A stretch of DNA of 64,000 bases from Ceratorhiza oryzae-sativae. Its lineage: Eukaryota; Basidiomycota; Agaricomycetes; Cantharellales; Ceratobasidiaceae. The translations under genes and the position numbers were made by a program. The notes under the pieces were generated by a model, which was given only the letters and a program-made list of their open reading frames with translations, was not told the DNA's origin and did not search any database. Shown here in pieces: positions 1 to 11,013 of this stretch (its first letter is position 1; every line of letters begins with the position of its first letter). The stretch spans positions 20,523 through 84,522 of the forward strand of contig JARWMV010000066.1 in assembly GCA_030998015.1 (NCBI GenBank), in the 5' to 3' direction.

Positions 1-1292
1 GTCACAACAGCCCAGCAGCAGGACACCCAGGACAGTTCAGAACATATGAATTGTTAAATCGCAAATACACATGGTTATCAATGAAAAAATCAGTCAACGA
101 ATATGTCACACACTGCAAGTCATGCATCAGAAACAAGCACAGCAGCCAAGTTCCCCCAGGGCTCTTAAACCCAATACCTGCACCAGAAAAACCGTGGGAG
201 GAAATTACTTATGATCTGATCACTGGGCTACCCCTGTCAGAGGGATTTGATGCCATATTTACAGTTGTCGACCGCCTGACAAAAATGGTCCACTTTATCC
301 CATGTCAATCAGAAGCCAGTGCTATGGATTGCACCAACTTGTTCCTGACATATGTATGGAAACTTCATGGGCTACCACGGAAAACAATCTCAGACTGCGG
401 CCCCAACTTTGCATCCAAATTCTTAAGGCACTTATACAAACGACTGGATATAAAACCCTCCTACTCCACAGCATACCACCCTCAGACAGACGGCCAGTCC
501 AAACAGGCCAACCAAGTAGTGGAAGGGTACATCAGACACTATGTATCAGACAGACAAGATGACTGGGTCTTGCTCCTACCATTGGCTGAATTTGCCTACA
601 ATAATGGTGTCAACGCCTCAACCAGCAAATCACCATTCTTTGCAAACTACAGTTTCCACCCAAGGCTAGCAGTTGGGGACAGGGAGGAACCAGAACTCCC
701 CTTAGTGGACAACCATGCAGAATGGCTCCAAAAGGGCCATGACAAACTTAAGGCAGCCCTGGAAATAGCAAACCAGAGGATCAAGGAATACTACGACCAG
801 AAGCATTGGACTCCCGAAGCTATTAAGGTTGGAGACAAAGTCTGGCTTGATACCAAAAACATACAGACACAGCAGGCCTCCAGGAAACTGGCCCACAAAA
901 GAGTTGGACCATTCAGGGTGGTAGCACAACATGGCACACATGCCTACAAATTGGACCTACCAATAACCATGAAAATACACCCAGTGTTTCATGTCTCACT
1001 CCTGACCAAATATAAAGACGACCCCCATGGCTGTCAGGTTCCCCCACCACCACCTGTGGTAACTCCTGAAGGGGAAGAAGAATTCAAAGTGGAACAGATC
1101 ATAAAGTCACAATACAACAAAAGATCTAACGTCTTTGAATACTATGTCAAGTGGCTCGGCTACAACGAGCGACAATGGTTAACCTATGATGACCTGGTAA
1201 ACACACCAGAACTCATTGCCGACTATGTCAAGTTGCACCCAAAGGCACCCCAGGACCCCCGTGCCTTGAAGGGGGGAAGTGTCACGAACTGA
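1..1292 (+). CDS. Ty3/gypsy chromovirus pol, 3' part (integrase and chromodomain), truncated by the window start
   Basis: The reading frame is already open at the left edge (frame of position 3) and stops at 1292, so this is the C-terminal part of a polyprotein. In order it shows the integrase zinc-binding region (His near position 3, GHPGQF, then C-x2-C in THCKSCIRNKH), the catalytic core (YDLITGLP; SDCGPNFAS; HPQTDGQSKQANQ), a GPF/Y-like segment (VGPFRVV) and a C-terminal chromodomain (YYVKWLGY). Chromodomain integrases direct insertion of chromoviruses to marked chromatin. The last residues and the stop lie inside the 3' LTR, as is common in this family. It is a close relative of the element at 3851-11855. 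The usual E of QSE is K here (QSKQANQ), so a catalytic residue is probably lost and this copy is likely dead. Confidence 0.9.
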   Translation, partial: HNSPAAGHPGQFRTYELLNRKYTWLSMKKSVNEYVTHCKSCIRNKHSSQVPPGLLNPIPAPEKPWEEITYDLITGLPLSEGFDAIFTVVDRLTKMVHFIPCQSEASAMDCTNLFLTYVWKLHGLPRKTISDCGPNFASKFLRHLYKRLDIKPSYSTAYHPQTDGQSKQANQVVEGYIRHYVSDRQDDWVLLLPLAEFAYNNGVNASTSKSPFFANYSFHPRLAVGDREEPELPLVDNHAEWLQKGHDKLKAALEIANQRIKEYYDQKHWTPEAIKVGDKVWLDTKNIQTQQASRKLAHKRVGPFRVVAQHGTHAYKLDLPITMKIHPVFHVSLLTKYKDDPHGCQVPPPPPVVTPEGEEEFKVEQIIKSQYNKRSNVFEYYVKWLGYNERQWLTYDDLVNTPELIADYVKLHPKAPQDPRALKGGSVTN

Positions 1293-1655
1293 CATGCATA
1301 TATCCACTCTATAATATTTTCTCGATTTACTACATTTTATGAGATCATCTTCAAAACATACTTGCCTTTTATGGTATATCTGTGTCATGTGACTCAGGGA
1401 ATGTTCTGGACCAGTAACCAAGATGTATTTCAACTCCAATGTGAAATTCCGCAGTTCTGCAGTCGCTTCTACTGCTTCTATCTCTTATCTGTTGTGACTC
1501 ACTGTACGGACTTGTTTGTTATGATGTGGCTCGTACTATGTATATAAACCAGGTCAAGTTTGCAGAGGACTCCTCAAGAACTTGACCTCTCATCAAATAC
1601 AAGTTCTTTTATTTCCTTACTATTTTCCTTGTCACCTGACTTGTTGTCATTGACA
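1280..1655 (+). repeat. 3' LTR (376 bp) of the partial gypsy element, family gypsy-1
   Basis: It starts TGTCACGAACTGACATG and ends TTGTTGTCATTGACA, giving TG...CA ends. It matches the LTRs at 3851-4226, 10638-11013 and 11480-11855 along the full 376 bp. A TATA-like TATATAAACC lies about 110 bp before its end. The flanking duplication cannot be tested because the 5' end of the element is outside the window. Confidence 0.9.
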
Positions 1656-2195
1656 GCAGAATTTCACATCAGAGTTGAAATACATCTTGGTTATCAGCCT
1701 GGAACATCCCCTGAATCACATGACGCAGATATACCATAAAAGGCAAGTATGTTTTGATGATGATCTCATAAAATGTAATAATTTGAGAAAATATTATAAA
1801 GTGGATATATGCGTGTCAGTTCATGACACTTCCCCCCTTCAAGGCACAGGGGTCATGGGGTGCCTTTGGATGTGACTTGACATAGTCAGCAATAAGTTCT
1901 GGTGCATTTACCAGGTCATTGTAAGTTAACCATTGTCACTTGTCATAGCCAAGCCATTTGACATAGTATTTGAAGATGCTAGACCTCTTGTTGTATTGTG
2001 ACTTTATGATCTGTTCCACTTCGAATTCTTCTTCCCCTTCAGGGGTTACCACAGGTGGTGGTGGGGGAACCTGATGTCCATAGGGATCATCTTTATGTTT
2101 GGACAAGAGCAAGACATGAAATACAGGGTGTATTTTCATGGTTACAGGCAAGCCCAGTTTGAAGGTGTGGGTGCCATGTTGCGCTGCCAACTTCA
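1656..2195 (-). pseudogene. Inverted fragment of a gypsy-1 family element (LTR piece plus chromodomain end)
   Basis: Read on the minus strand, 2195-1829 encodes the end of the same polyprotein: HPVFHVLLLSKHKDD, a proline run, VEQIIKSQYNKRS and YYVKWLGYDK. It runs into an LTR start at 1828 (TGTCATGAACTGACACGC) and an LTR piece that stops at 1656, missing roughly its last 150 bp. It therefore lies tail-to-tail against the LTR at 1280-1655. It has no catalytic domain and cannot work. The right edge is fused directly to a truncated LTR of a different family (2186-3448), so this is a rearranged junction of old elements. Confidence 0.8.
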
Positions 2196-3448
2196 AGCAA
2201 TGCCTCTGTAATTAAATTGTGAAATACTTGAATTTGCATGCACTCTGAATTGTACTATTTTGTGTTACATTAAATAGTACAAAATTCCCGCTCTCCAACG
2301 CATATTTTATTAAGTTTTTACGATAAGATCTCAGAGAGATACAGAGGTTGCGATATTTCCTCTTATCAGGAGATATTGATTACAACATTGCACCGCTCAT
2401 ATCTCGGCAACCGCTTACGCTATCAAGGCGATCTTGTGCTCTATCGATAGCTAATCTTCGGCAGTATCTGCTGCCCGAAGATCGTCGCGATCCACTGGAT
2501 CCTCGCGCCGGAATGGCCCGAAGATCATTAGAATTTTACTGGACCATCAATCAAGATCTAATGACTCCAGTGAGTCAGGAAAGCTTCCCAAATTGATCCA
2601 AAAGCTTCTCTGACTCACTTTATGACTCACTGAGATGTAGCCTCTGTTCATTACATGTATATACTATGATAATATGATCTACAAGCCAATAGCAGGTCTC
2701 AGATGCATCAATGCCTTTGATCCACACCCTGTCTTTACTCTTTTATCCTATACTGGGCTAGGGTGTACCCCAAGTATAGCAGTACCGTCTTTTGATGATC
2801 GCACAGGCATACATGTATCTATTTGGCTCTGGAATGCCCTCCTCAGGGTATAAAAGGACCTCCTCTGAGGCCCTTCCAGACCCACCTCCCTTCACTACTC
2901 AACCCAGACCAGTTATTGGTTTCCTTTTTCTCTTTCCATTTCTCTTGTCTGTGTGTGATTTCTTATATAACTAGTACTGAGGAATAAAGTACCATATTAG
3001 TTATATACTGTCTGATTCATTGTATCTTATATACAGAGATATATAAGGATACAATATTGCCTGATTGAGCGTGACATTAAGTACTGGCTATTAGAGGAAA
3101 TCTAAGTACCTGTAGCTGAGGAAGTACATGCATTAGGCAGCCCACCATCTATCCTATAAGCTATCGCTTAAGCCTAGTATTAAGATTAGTATCAGTTAGT
3201 CCAAGCAACTAGGGCTGAACTACATTTAAGATATCTAAGGGAACCTGACCATAGTAGTCTTGCTCTTTATACCTATAAATTAGTCAGTTTACACTGTGAA
3301 AGATTAAGACTACCTTGAGTGTTACTTGATTGCATTGCAACTACTTTGAGCCTTCTTACTCTAGTCTAAGAAGTATTGAGTACAATTAGTGTATACTAAC
3401 ATATCTACATTTGCTTAAGCTCTAGATATCCAAGTGTACCCTGACCTG
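2186..3448 (-). repeat. Truncated gypsy-2 family LTR, inverted relative to 12258-13571
   Basis: This stretch is the reverse complement of the 1.3 kb LTRs at 12258-13571 and 31900-33206, so the LTR sense strand reads on plus here. About 45 bp at its left end and the terminal eight or so bases at its right end (CATAACA is missing after CCCTGACC) are absent. It includes the conserved TATAAAAGG box (around 2850) and an AATAAA signal (around 2982). It has no recognisable target duplication because both ends are truncated. Confidence 0.85.
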
Positions 3449-3845
3449 TAAAAATAAACCCCAGGACAAACTGTCTTATCCCTCATGGCTTGACCTCCTC
3501 TCCAATAGGACCTCTGCCTTACTTAACTCCTCTGTCTTAATAAGCTTCTGCCCCCTTGTCTAGGCAACTTAGTAAGTTAACTCTTCATATTCTTCATATT
3601 TGAACTAGTGGCCCAGGTTGGGACAAAAGTTTAATAGAATTTCCATGATAATTGAAGTATTCATATCTCCTTCAATTCTTGGCCAGATTCATTGATCTAG
3701 AGTGTGCTAGAATGCTGGAGTTTAGGGCTAACTTTGGTATACTATAAACCTTGGATATTTGAACTTTGCCTGAACTGAAAAACACAAAATTCTCAAAAAT
3801 TCTGTGTTCAATGCCTGAGATAAGGAATCACAGGAATTATGGGTT
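3449..3845. other. No gene seen: AT-rich flank of gypsy-1
   Basis: I see no reading frame with recognisable family features and no repeat shared with other parts of the window. The pre-insertion target of gypsy-1 is at its right edge (TAAGG at 3846-3850). Confidence 0.6.
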
Positions 3846-3850
3846 TAAGG

Positions 3851-4226
3851 TGTCACGAACTGACATGCATACATCCACTCTACAATATTTTCTCGATTTA
3901 CTACATTTTATGAGATCATCTTCAAAACGTACTTGCCTTTTATGGTATATCTGTGTCATGTGACTCAGGGAATGTTCCAGACTGGTAACCAAGATGTATT
4001 TCAACTCCAATGTGAAATTCCGCAGTTCTGCAGTCGCTTCTACTGCTTCTATCTCTTATCTGTTGTGACTCACTGTACGGACTTGTTTGTTATGATGTGG
4101 CTCGTACTATGTATATAAACCAGGTCAAGTTCGCAGAGGACTCCTCAAGAACTTGACCTCTTGTCGAATACAAGTTCTTTTATTTTCTTACCATTTTCCT
4201 CATTGCCTGACTTGTTGTTGTCAACA
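3851..4226 (+). repeat. gypsy-1 5' LTR
   Basis: It is 376 bp, TGTCACGAACTGAC...GTTGTCAACA, the same length as the 3' LTR, and is preceded by TAAGG. It carries the promoter (TATATAAA at 4112-4119) and a short inverted repeat just downstream (AGGTCAAGTTC / GAACTTGACCT, 4122-4159). Confidence 0.93.
4112..4119 (+). promoter_or_regulatory. TATA box of gypsy-1 LTR promoter
   Basis: TATATAAA lies 107 bp before the LTR end. A start site about 30 bp downstream would fall near 4145, exactly where the segment complementary to the primer site begins. The motif is conserved in all gypsy-1 family LTRs here. Confidence 0.6.
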
Positions 4227-4228
4227 TC

Positions 4229-4243
4229 AGGTCAAGTTCTTGA
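4229..4243 (+). other. Candidate self-priming primer-binding site of gypsy-1
   Basis: Two bases after the 5' LTR, AGGTCAAGTTCTTGA is perfectly complementary over 15 nt to LTR positions 4145-4159 (TCAAGAACTTGACCT). That segment is expected at or near the 5' end of the transcript. Tf1-type chromoviruses prime reverse transcription by folding the first bases of their own mRNA onto the primer site, and this layout fits that mechanism. A simple local hairpin is the alternative, because the LTR also contains AGGTCAAGTTC at 4122-4132. No tRNA-like TGG start is seen. Confidence 0.6.
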
Positions 4244-5013
4244 CAATTGTAAGTCTCAGTTTTGTCTGGGATACGTCTGGAACGCTGTTGGCGTCATCTC
4301 AAGATAACTCCCTGTTGCATTCCCCAATCCCACTCCACCTATCCACAGTCACAAGATATCGTTGCCCTATACGCGCCTCTGTGAAACCTTGCATAGCCAG
4401 GTCCCTCACACGTCGTAACAAGCTTTGGTTCTCTAATCTCTTTCGTCAACAAGAGGTGGGGTCACTCATTGCCCTTAAGTAGCTGAGCAACGGAGGTCAC
4501 CTTCCTATTCCAATAGACTCGGGAAAGGGTCTATTTTCCTTTTATCTTGCTCTTGCTCAAGTACATCTCTGACGGAACGCACGGCCCTCAAGTGGCACAA
4601 CCTTTTACAGAAGATCAGCGTTGCCGTCTGTGTGGGTGGTTTGGACACCTGTCAATCCACTGCTTCATGTTGTGACCCTCTGGAGGCTCCCTTGTGGAGC
4701 ACTTAAGTAGTGGCTGCGTTGACGGTTTGGTATTTATGCAGTATGTATTGAGCGTTCTAGTTACAGTGTTTGCTATGGTCTATGGTGGTTGACAAGATAA
4801 AGCAAGCTGAGGCGTCCAGTCTTGCTTTACCCTCCTTATATATACCTGTGGCTGCGGTGGCTGCGGACGTATTATCTAAGCACACTCTGCAGTAGGAGTA
4901 GGTTATGTACAGTACTATGGGTTAGGTAATTGTTTGTCTTAAGTTTGTGCGGCTCTGAATCTTATAGAGCCGTGCAAGGTCCGAGGGTCATGTGACTTTT
5001 GGACTTAAGCACC

Positions 5014-5258
5014 CAGCGCTTAATCGCTGGATAAGCGCCAAGGTCACGTGACAACTCGCTCCTCGCTCCAGGTAACATGGGAGAGAAACGCTGGAGCGAG
5101 TTGAGGGTAACCACCAGCGCTTAATCGTTGGGTAAGCACCGAGGTCATGTGACAACTTGCTCCTCACTCCAAGTAACATGGGAGAGAAACGCTGGAGCGA
5201 GTTCAGGGTAACCATCGGCGCTTAATCGTTGGGTAAGCGCCAAGGTCATGTGATCTTG
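5014..5258 (+). repeat. 101-bp tandem repeat, about 2.4 copies, in the gypsy-1 leader
   Basis: Units start at 5014, 5115 and 5216 (partial). Each has CGCTTAATCG, GGTAAGC, AGGTCA(C/T)GTGACAAC and AACATGGGAGAGAAACGCTG. The first unit holds a CACGTG E-box core, which is decayed to CATGTG in the later ones. The rest of the leader, 4244-5321, has no recognisable gene. Confidence 0.8.
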
Positions 5259-5321
5259 TTTATGCTTTGTTCCGCTTCAGGAAGAATGCCATAAATCTGT
5301 ACAATATTCGGTTGTTAGGTT

Positions 5322-6170
5322 ATGTCTGCTAGGCAGGTCATAACACTTCACCCTCAACTCGGTCGAAAGTATCCTTGAAGAAGCTGGGCACATCGACTTC
5401 AACCAAGTAGTAATCATCAAAGTCCGCCCCCAGAAAGTCGGATGCGCCCAACAAGCCTTCGTCACCGAGCCAGGCGCCCCCGAGTGCAAAATCTGCTTTC
5501 GGGCAAACAGAGCCACCTTCCCAGTGCACTGCCCTTATTGTCCTAAGAAGGACAAATTCCTTTACTACTACACCATCCCCTGCAACCAGCTATAAGCTGG
5601 AGAACCTTGGCCAACAGCTTCTTCGTCACCTGCTAAACACTATTGAAAATTTTCAAGACAGGTACTGTTATTACCGGAATAAGTACGAAGAAACCTGTGA
5701 AAAACTTCACGAAGCCAAGGCCCGCTGCGCATACTTAACCAAGCATTTGCACAAACACCAGGAGGATTACCTATCCCTCCTCCAAGACCATCTCAGACTA
5801 GAAGCTATAGTCCGAGAAACAATTGAACCCCACAAGTACGCCTTCCCCGTCTTTTCAATGCCGTCAGACCTCCCTCACCCCACCTTTCTAAGTGGCACGA
5901 ACTTGCCAATTCAGGAAGAAACACCCCTTCCAGCAGCCCAAATCAATTCTCCCCAAGGAAACACTCCTGCGGGATCAAACTAAACTAAAGAGGGTGGAGT
6001 GCCCATATTGTTGCCAAGACACCAAAAGTTGGGACTTGGACAACACCTGGTTAAGATTTGCAGGGATCAGAAACTTTGAAATTTATAGACTCATGCGGGG
6101 AACAGAAATCCTATACTACCAAAACAATTCCCAATTCCCTGTACTTCCTTATCGTCTCCGTCGCCTTTAG
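5322..6170 (+). pseudogene. gypsy-1 pre-gag ORF: Cys/His-rich plus coiled-coil protein, frameshifted
   Basis: An ATG at 5322 opens a short frame. With single-base shifts near 5340 and 5590 and another near 5980 the stretch reads as one protein. The first part has a probable zinc site (C-x2-C, then HCPYCPKK). The second is a heptad-like helical stretch (NKYEETCEKLHEAKARC, roughly 5660-5820) followed by a proline-rich tail. The last part, after about 5990, has a second C-x2-C (ECPYCCQD). I do not recognise the family. It lies between the leader and gag on the sense strand, so it would be carried by the genomic RNA. It could be an accessory nucleic-acid-binding protein or a decayed N-terminal extension of Gag. 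Confidence 0.5.
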
Positions 6171-6193
6171 AATTTTATCAAATCCTCTCTGAA

Positions 6194-7585
6194 ATGGCAT
6201 CACAGCCCTCTGCCCCTGCTTGGGCAAATATGTCTGATGGGGAAAAGGTCGTCTATATGCTCCAGTCAATGGACGAATTACAAGAACGAACCAACAATCT
6301 CCAAAATGATATTGGGGATGTTGAACACAATAATAAAACTTACACGGACTTACTGGAGGCCAAACTCACCACCAGTCAGACAAAAATAGACACAGATATG
6401 GCGGGATTAGCCACCAACATCAACAATCTAGTGGGGATGTTAGCCATTCTCCAGACCACTATCACGCGCATCGAAGCGCAAGTCAACCCTTCCACGGGAG
6501 GTTCGGGTGCTGCCCAAGTACTGGCTCCCTCCAGCACAGCCCAACCACAACCAACAGCACCCACTCCCTCTAGTGGATCGACAGCAAAGGTTAAGATGGC
6601 TGCCCCTCAAAAATTCGATGGCACAAAACGAGAAGACGCCATCTTGTTCAGAATCGCATGTGCCCGATACATCAATACAAACATGAGTGGGCATTTGGCT
6701 GATCAAGTGGTTGCCTTCATCACCTCTTACCTTGAAGGGTCCGCGGCTGAATGGGTTAACTCCTACAAGGAATTTGAAATCTTAAACCCTGGAACTGCAA
6801 TCCCATGGCTCCATGACGCCAACCTGTTTTGGCAGGAATTCACCACCTGATATGGGGACTTGAACTGTACTGAAAATAACTGCGACAAATGGTGGAAACT
6901 GAAACAATCCAAAACAGTCCAAGACTACCTCACTCTGTTCAACCTATACTCGACTGGGCTCAACTACAACGATGCAGCCATGCGTGATCAGTTCTACGAT
7001 GGTTTGTCAACTGACGTAACAGATAGCATGGTAGCCCAAAACTATGACCCCTGCACAAAGACATTTGCCCAGCTCACACAACGGGCCTTAGAAATTGACC
7101 GCCACCTCATCTCTTTCAGTAGCAAGAGGACATCTCATGGGGGTAACAAGTCCAGCAGCAACAATGCTTCGACCAGCAGGCCCACAAATAACCCCCAAAG
7201 CGCTCCCCAAAAAGAGAAATTCAAGAATGGGGAACGAGTATACAAGATTAAAGATGGCAGGGCTGTAAAGGGTCAAATTGTAGCCATTGGGCCCAATGCA
7301 AAGGGCTTTACGGTTCCAACCGTCCGCTACGACGGCAGTAATGCCAACGTACAAGAATCCTTCAAAGACATAAAGAAGGATAATCATCCGCCGGTGGCCC
7401 CCAAGGCAAAGGACCCAGACACAATGGACTTGGACGGCGCAGGGAAAGGAAAGGGGACAAACACCTGCTACAACTGTGGAGGGCGCGGCCACATTGCCGC
7501 CAAATGCCCATCAGCCAAGATGTCAGGATACGAGGCAGTGGTTGAGGATGTAGAAACAACCGACGACGAGTTGGTAAAAGAATGA
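6194..7585 (+). pseudogene. gypsy-1 gag with one in-frame TGA
   Basis: The frame runs from ATG 6194 to TGA 7585 and is interrupted only by a TGA at 6848-6850; both halves are in the same frame. The N-terminal part has a coiled-coil-like segment (MDELQERTNNLQNDIGDVE). The middle is a retrotransposon capsid domain (KMAAPQKFDGTKREDA; FITSYLEGSAAEWVNSY; VQDYLTLFNLYSTGLNY). The C-terminal part has a CCHC zinc knuckle (CYNCGGRGHIAAKC) near 7467-7510. Gag builds the particle and the knuckle binds the RNA. The stop stands where TTRYGDLN would read through if it were CGA, so it is probably a C-to-T change. The final TGA overlaps the pol ATG as ATGA. Confidence 0.85.
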
Positions 7586-10500
7586 GCTCAAACCGTGCCA
7601 GGGGGGCGGTCTTGGGCGCTATGTTACAAAATGCGCATAATGAAAATAAAAATATGGAAATGGAATGTATGTCGCTAGGAAACCAATCACAACTACAGTT
7701 TTTCTTTCATGCATTCCCTCTGCGCATAACCCCCAAACACAAGTCTGCATATAACATGAAAAAATTCAACAGATGGGCCATGATTGACTCAGGGGCCATG
7801 TCAGTATTTATACATGAAGATTTGGTTAAACAATACCGTATTCCTACCTTTGCCCTAAAAACACCCAAGAAACTGAGGGTAATCGATGGAAGGGAGATAG
7901 ACTCCGGGTCTGTGACCCACTACTGCACCTTTGAGCTGTGCATTCAAGAGCACCAAGAGATCCTCAGCGCCTATGTTGTGAACGTTGGCAAAAATGATTT
8001 AGTCCTGGGCATGTCATGGCTCAAATTCCATAACCCCAACATTGATTGGGATGGAAAAGACATGAAGTTCAACTTGCCAATATGCCTGAAGCATTGCATC
8101 ACAAAACCCTTGCACATGCGTGCAAATGAACCTAAGGAGCTTCAGCTGGACTCCCTAGACTCCCTCCCAACAAAATATAAAGAATTCCAGAAAATATTTG
8201 CTGAAGAAGACGACATCCAACCACTACCACCCCATAGAAAGTGGGATATGGAAATAGATTTAAAACCAGATGCCAAGCCAAGGCATGGTCCCATATATAG
8301 CGTGGGTGTCAAGGAAGATGCAGAATTATGCAAAACCTTGGATTGCCAACTGAAAGCAGGGCATATCAGACCCTCAAGGTCACCAATGGCATCTCCAGTC
8401 ATATTCGTCAAAAAGAAGAACGGGAAGCTGTGCATGTGCATTGACTACCGGCGGCTAAACGAAATGACTGTCTCCAATGTGTACCCGCTCCCACACATCA
8501 ATGATATTGTGGAAACCTTGCGTGGGGCAAAGATATTCACCAAGTTTGACCTAAAGTGGGGTTTCAACCTCATACGAATTAGGGAAGGAGACGAATGGAA
8601 GGCTGCTTTCAAGACCAAATACGGGCTGTATGAGCCCCTAGTCATGCAATTTGGTCAAAAGAATGCACCAGGAACCTTCATGGCCATGATCCGAGAGGAA
8701 TTCCAGGACATTGAAGGCATTTACGTTGTAATTTACATGGATGACATATTAGTATTCTCAAAGAACCAGGAAGAACACGATGAACATGTCAGAGAAGTCC
8801 TGCGCTGGCTTCAAAAGGCTGGTCTATACTGCGCCCTGGAGAAATGCGTTTTTGACATCACTGAAGTGGACTACCTGGGAATAGTAGTAACTCCCCAAGG
8901 GATTAAAGTAGACCTGGCCAAGGTTGAAAAGGCTGTTGAATGGCCAACCCCTACAAACCCAACCGAAGTCCTGGAAGGGTTGGGGTTTGCAAACTGGTTA
9001 AGGCACTTCATAAAAGACTTCTCAAAAATCACAAAATGTCTCTACAAACTTGTCAAGAAGGACACAAAGTGGGAATGGACAGAAGAAAGGGATCAGGTGT
9101 GGAATTTGCTAAAACAGAAATTGAAAGAAGCACCCCTCCTAATTCAGCCAGAACCCAGCAAACCATTTATCTTAGAAACAGACGCCTCAGGCTATGCCAC
9201 AGGTGCTGTATTATTGCAATATGGAGAAGATGGAATGCTTCACCCAATCTCCTACTATTCCAAAGCAATGGTCCCAGCAGAAAGAAACTATGATATCTAC
9301 AACAAAGAAATGCTGGCAATTATAAAAGCCCTCAAACACTGGCGTCACCTACTAGAAGGGGCTGAACACCCAGTAAACATTGTTTGTGACCACAAGAATC
9401 TGGAATATTGGAAGACAAACCAGCCACTGAATGGCCGAGTCACACGATGGCATGAGTTCCTGTCCAGGTTCAAATTCAAGATTCTATACATCAAGGGGGC
9501 AAAGAATGGTTGGGCAGACATACTCTCTAGGCTGTCAAGGCACATCCCTAAAGAGGGGGGTGAGAGCCAAGCTCTGCTTGCACAAAACCAATTTTTGGAA
9601 TTAAAATCTCTGTGGTTACAAGCCATCACACCGGACCACGACCTGGAACAACTCATTAGGGACGCCATCCCAGGGGATGAGCACCTGTCAAAAGTGCTAA
9701 AAGCCCTAGATGACAATGAGAAGGTCAAAGATTGGAAATGGGATGAAGGACTCTTACGACACAAGGGCAGAATCTACGTCCCAAATAACAAAGAACTTTG
9801 CAAACTGGTCATTGAAAGCTGTCACGATAGTCCAGCAGCAGGACACCCAGGACAGTTCAGAACATATGAGTTGTTAAATCGCAAATACACGTGGTTATCA
9901 ATGAAAAAATCAGTCAACAAATATGTCACACATTGTGAATCTTGTATAAGGAACAAGCACAGCAACCAGGTTCCCCCAGGGCTCCTAAACCCAATACCAG
10001 CACCAGAAAAACCTTGGGAAGAAATCACCTACGATCTGATCACAGGACTACCCCTGTCAGAAGGGTTCAATGCTATATTCACAGTAGTCGACAGACTAAC
10101 AAAAATGGTCCACTTTATCCCATGTCAGTCAGAGGCCAGTGCCATGGACTGCGCAAACTTGTTCCTAACCTACGTATGGAAACTTCATGGACTACCATGG
10201 AAAACCATTTCAGACTGTGGCCCCAACTTTGCATCCAAATTCCTAAGGCACCTGTATAAATGGCTAGACATAAAACCCTCCTACTCTACAGCATATCACC
10301 CACAAACGGATGGCCAGTCAGAAAGGGCCAACCAAGTAGTAGAAGGGTACCTGAGACACTACGTATCAGACTGGCAGGACAACTGGGTCTCACTCTTACC
10401 TCTGGCTGAATTTGCCTACAACAATGGCATCAATGCTTCAACTGGCAAAACACTGTTCTTTGCAAACTATGGTTTCCATCCAAGGCTGGCAGTTGGAGAC

Positions 10501-10650
10501 AAGGAGGAACAGGAATTCCCTGTAGCAGATAATCATGCAGAATGGCTTCAAAAGGGCCATGACGAACTCAAGGCTGCTCTGGAACTAGCAAACCAGAGGA
10601 CCAAAGAATACTATGATCAGAAACATCGGACCCCAGATGTCATGAACTGA
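7582..10650 (+). pseudogene. gypsy-1 pol: protease, RT, RNase H, integrase; split by a solo LTR
   Basis: The frame opens with ATG at 7582, which overlaps the gag stop. The aspartic protease has DSGA at about residue 69. RT has YPLPHINDI, FTKFDLKWGF and YMDD at about residue 385. RNase H has ETDASGYATGAVL and YDIYNKEMLAI. The integrase has its His/Cys zinc region (CHDSPAAGHPG to CESCIRNKH) and D,D,E core (TYDLITGLP, SDCGPNFAS, TDGQSERANQ). The protein stops just after HRTP because a 376-bp LTR is inserted; coding resumes at 11014. The RT fingers/palm segment MQFGQKNAPGTFM departs from the usual FGLxNAPxTFQ. Apart from the insertion this long frame is intact, so the protein would lack only its integrase tail and chromodomain. 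Confidence 0.92.
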
Positions 10651-11013
10651 CACGCATACATCCACTCTACAATATTTTCTTGATTTACTACATTTTATGA
10701 GATCGTCTTCAAAACATACTTGCCTTTTATGGTATATCTGTGTCACGTGACTCAGGGAATGTTCCGGACCGGTAACCAAGATGAATTTCAACTCTGATGT
10801 GAAATTCCGCAGTTCCGCAGTCGCTTCTACTGCTTCTATCTCTTATCTGTTGTGACTCACTGTACGGACTTGTTTGTTATGATGTGGCTCGTACTATGTA
10901 TATAAACCAGGTCAAGTTCGCAGAGGACTCCTCAAGAACTTGACCTCTCATCGAATACAAGTTCTTTTATTTCCTTACTATTTTCCTCGTTGCCTGACTT
11001 GACGTCGTCGACA
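10638..11013 (+). repeat. Solo LTR of the gypsy-1 family inserted in gypsy-1 pol
   Basis: A full 376-bp LTR (TGTCATGAAC...GTCGACA) is flanked by a perfect 5-bp duplication CCAGA at 10633-10637 and 11014-11018. Removing the LTR and one CCAGA restores the pol frame across RTP|EVIKVGDK, as in the related copy near 815-835. A whole element inserted here and then recombined between its LTRs. Confidence 0.95.
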
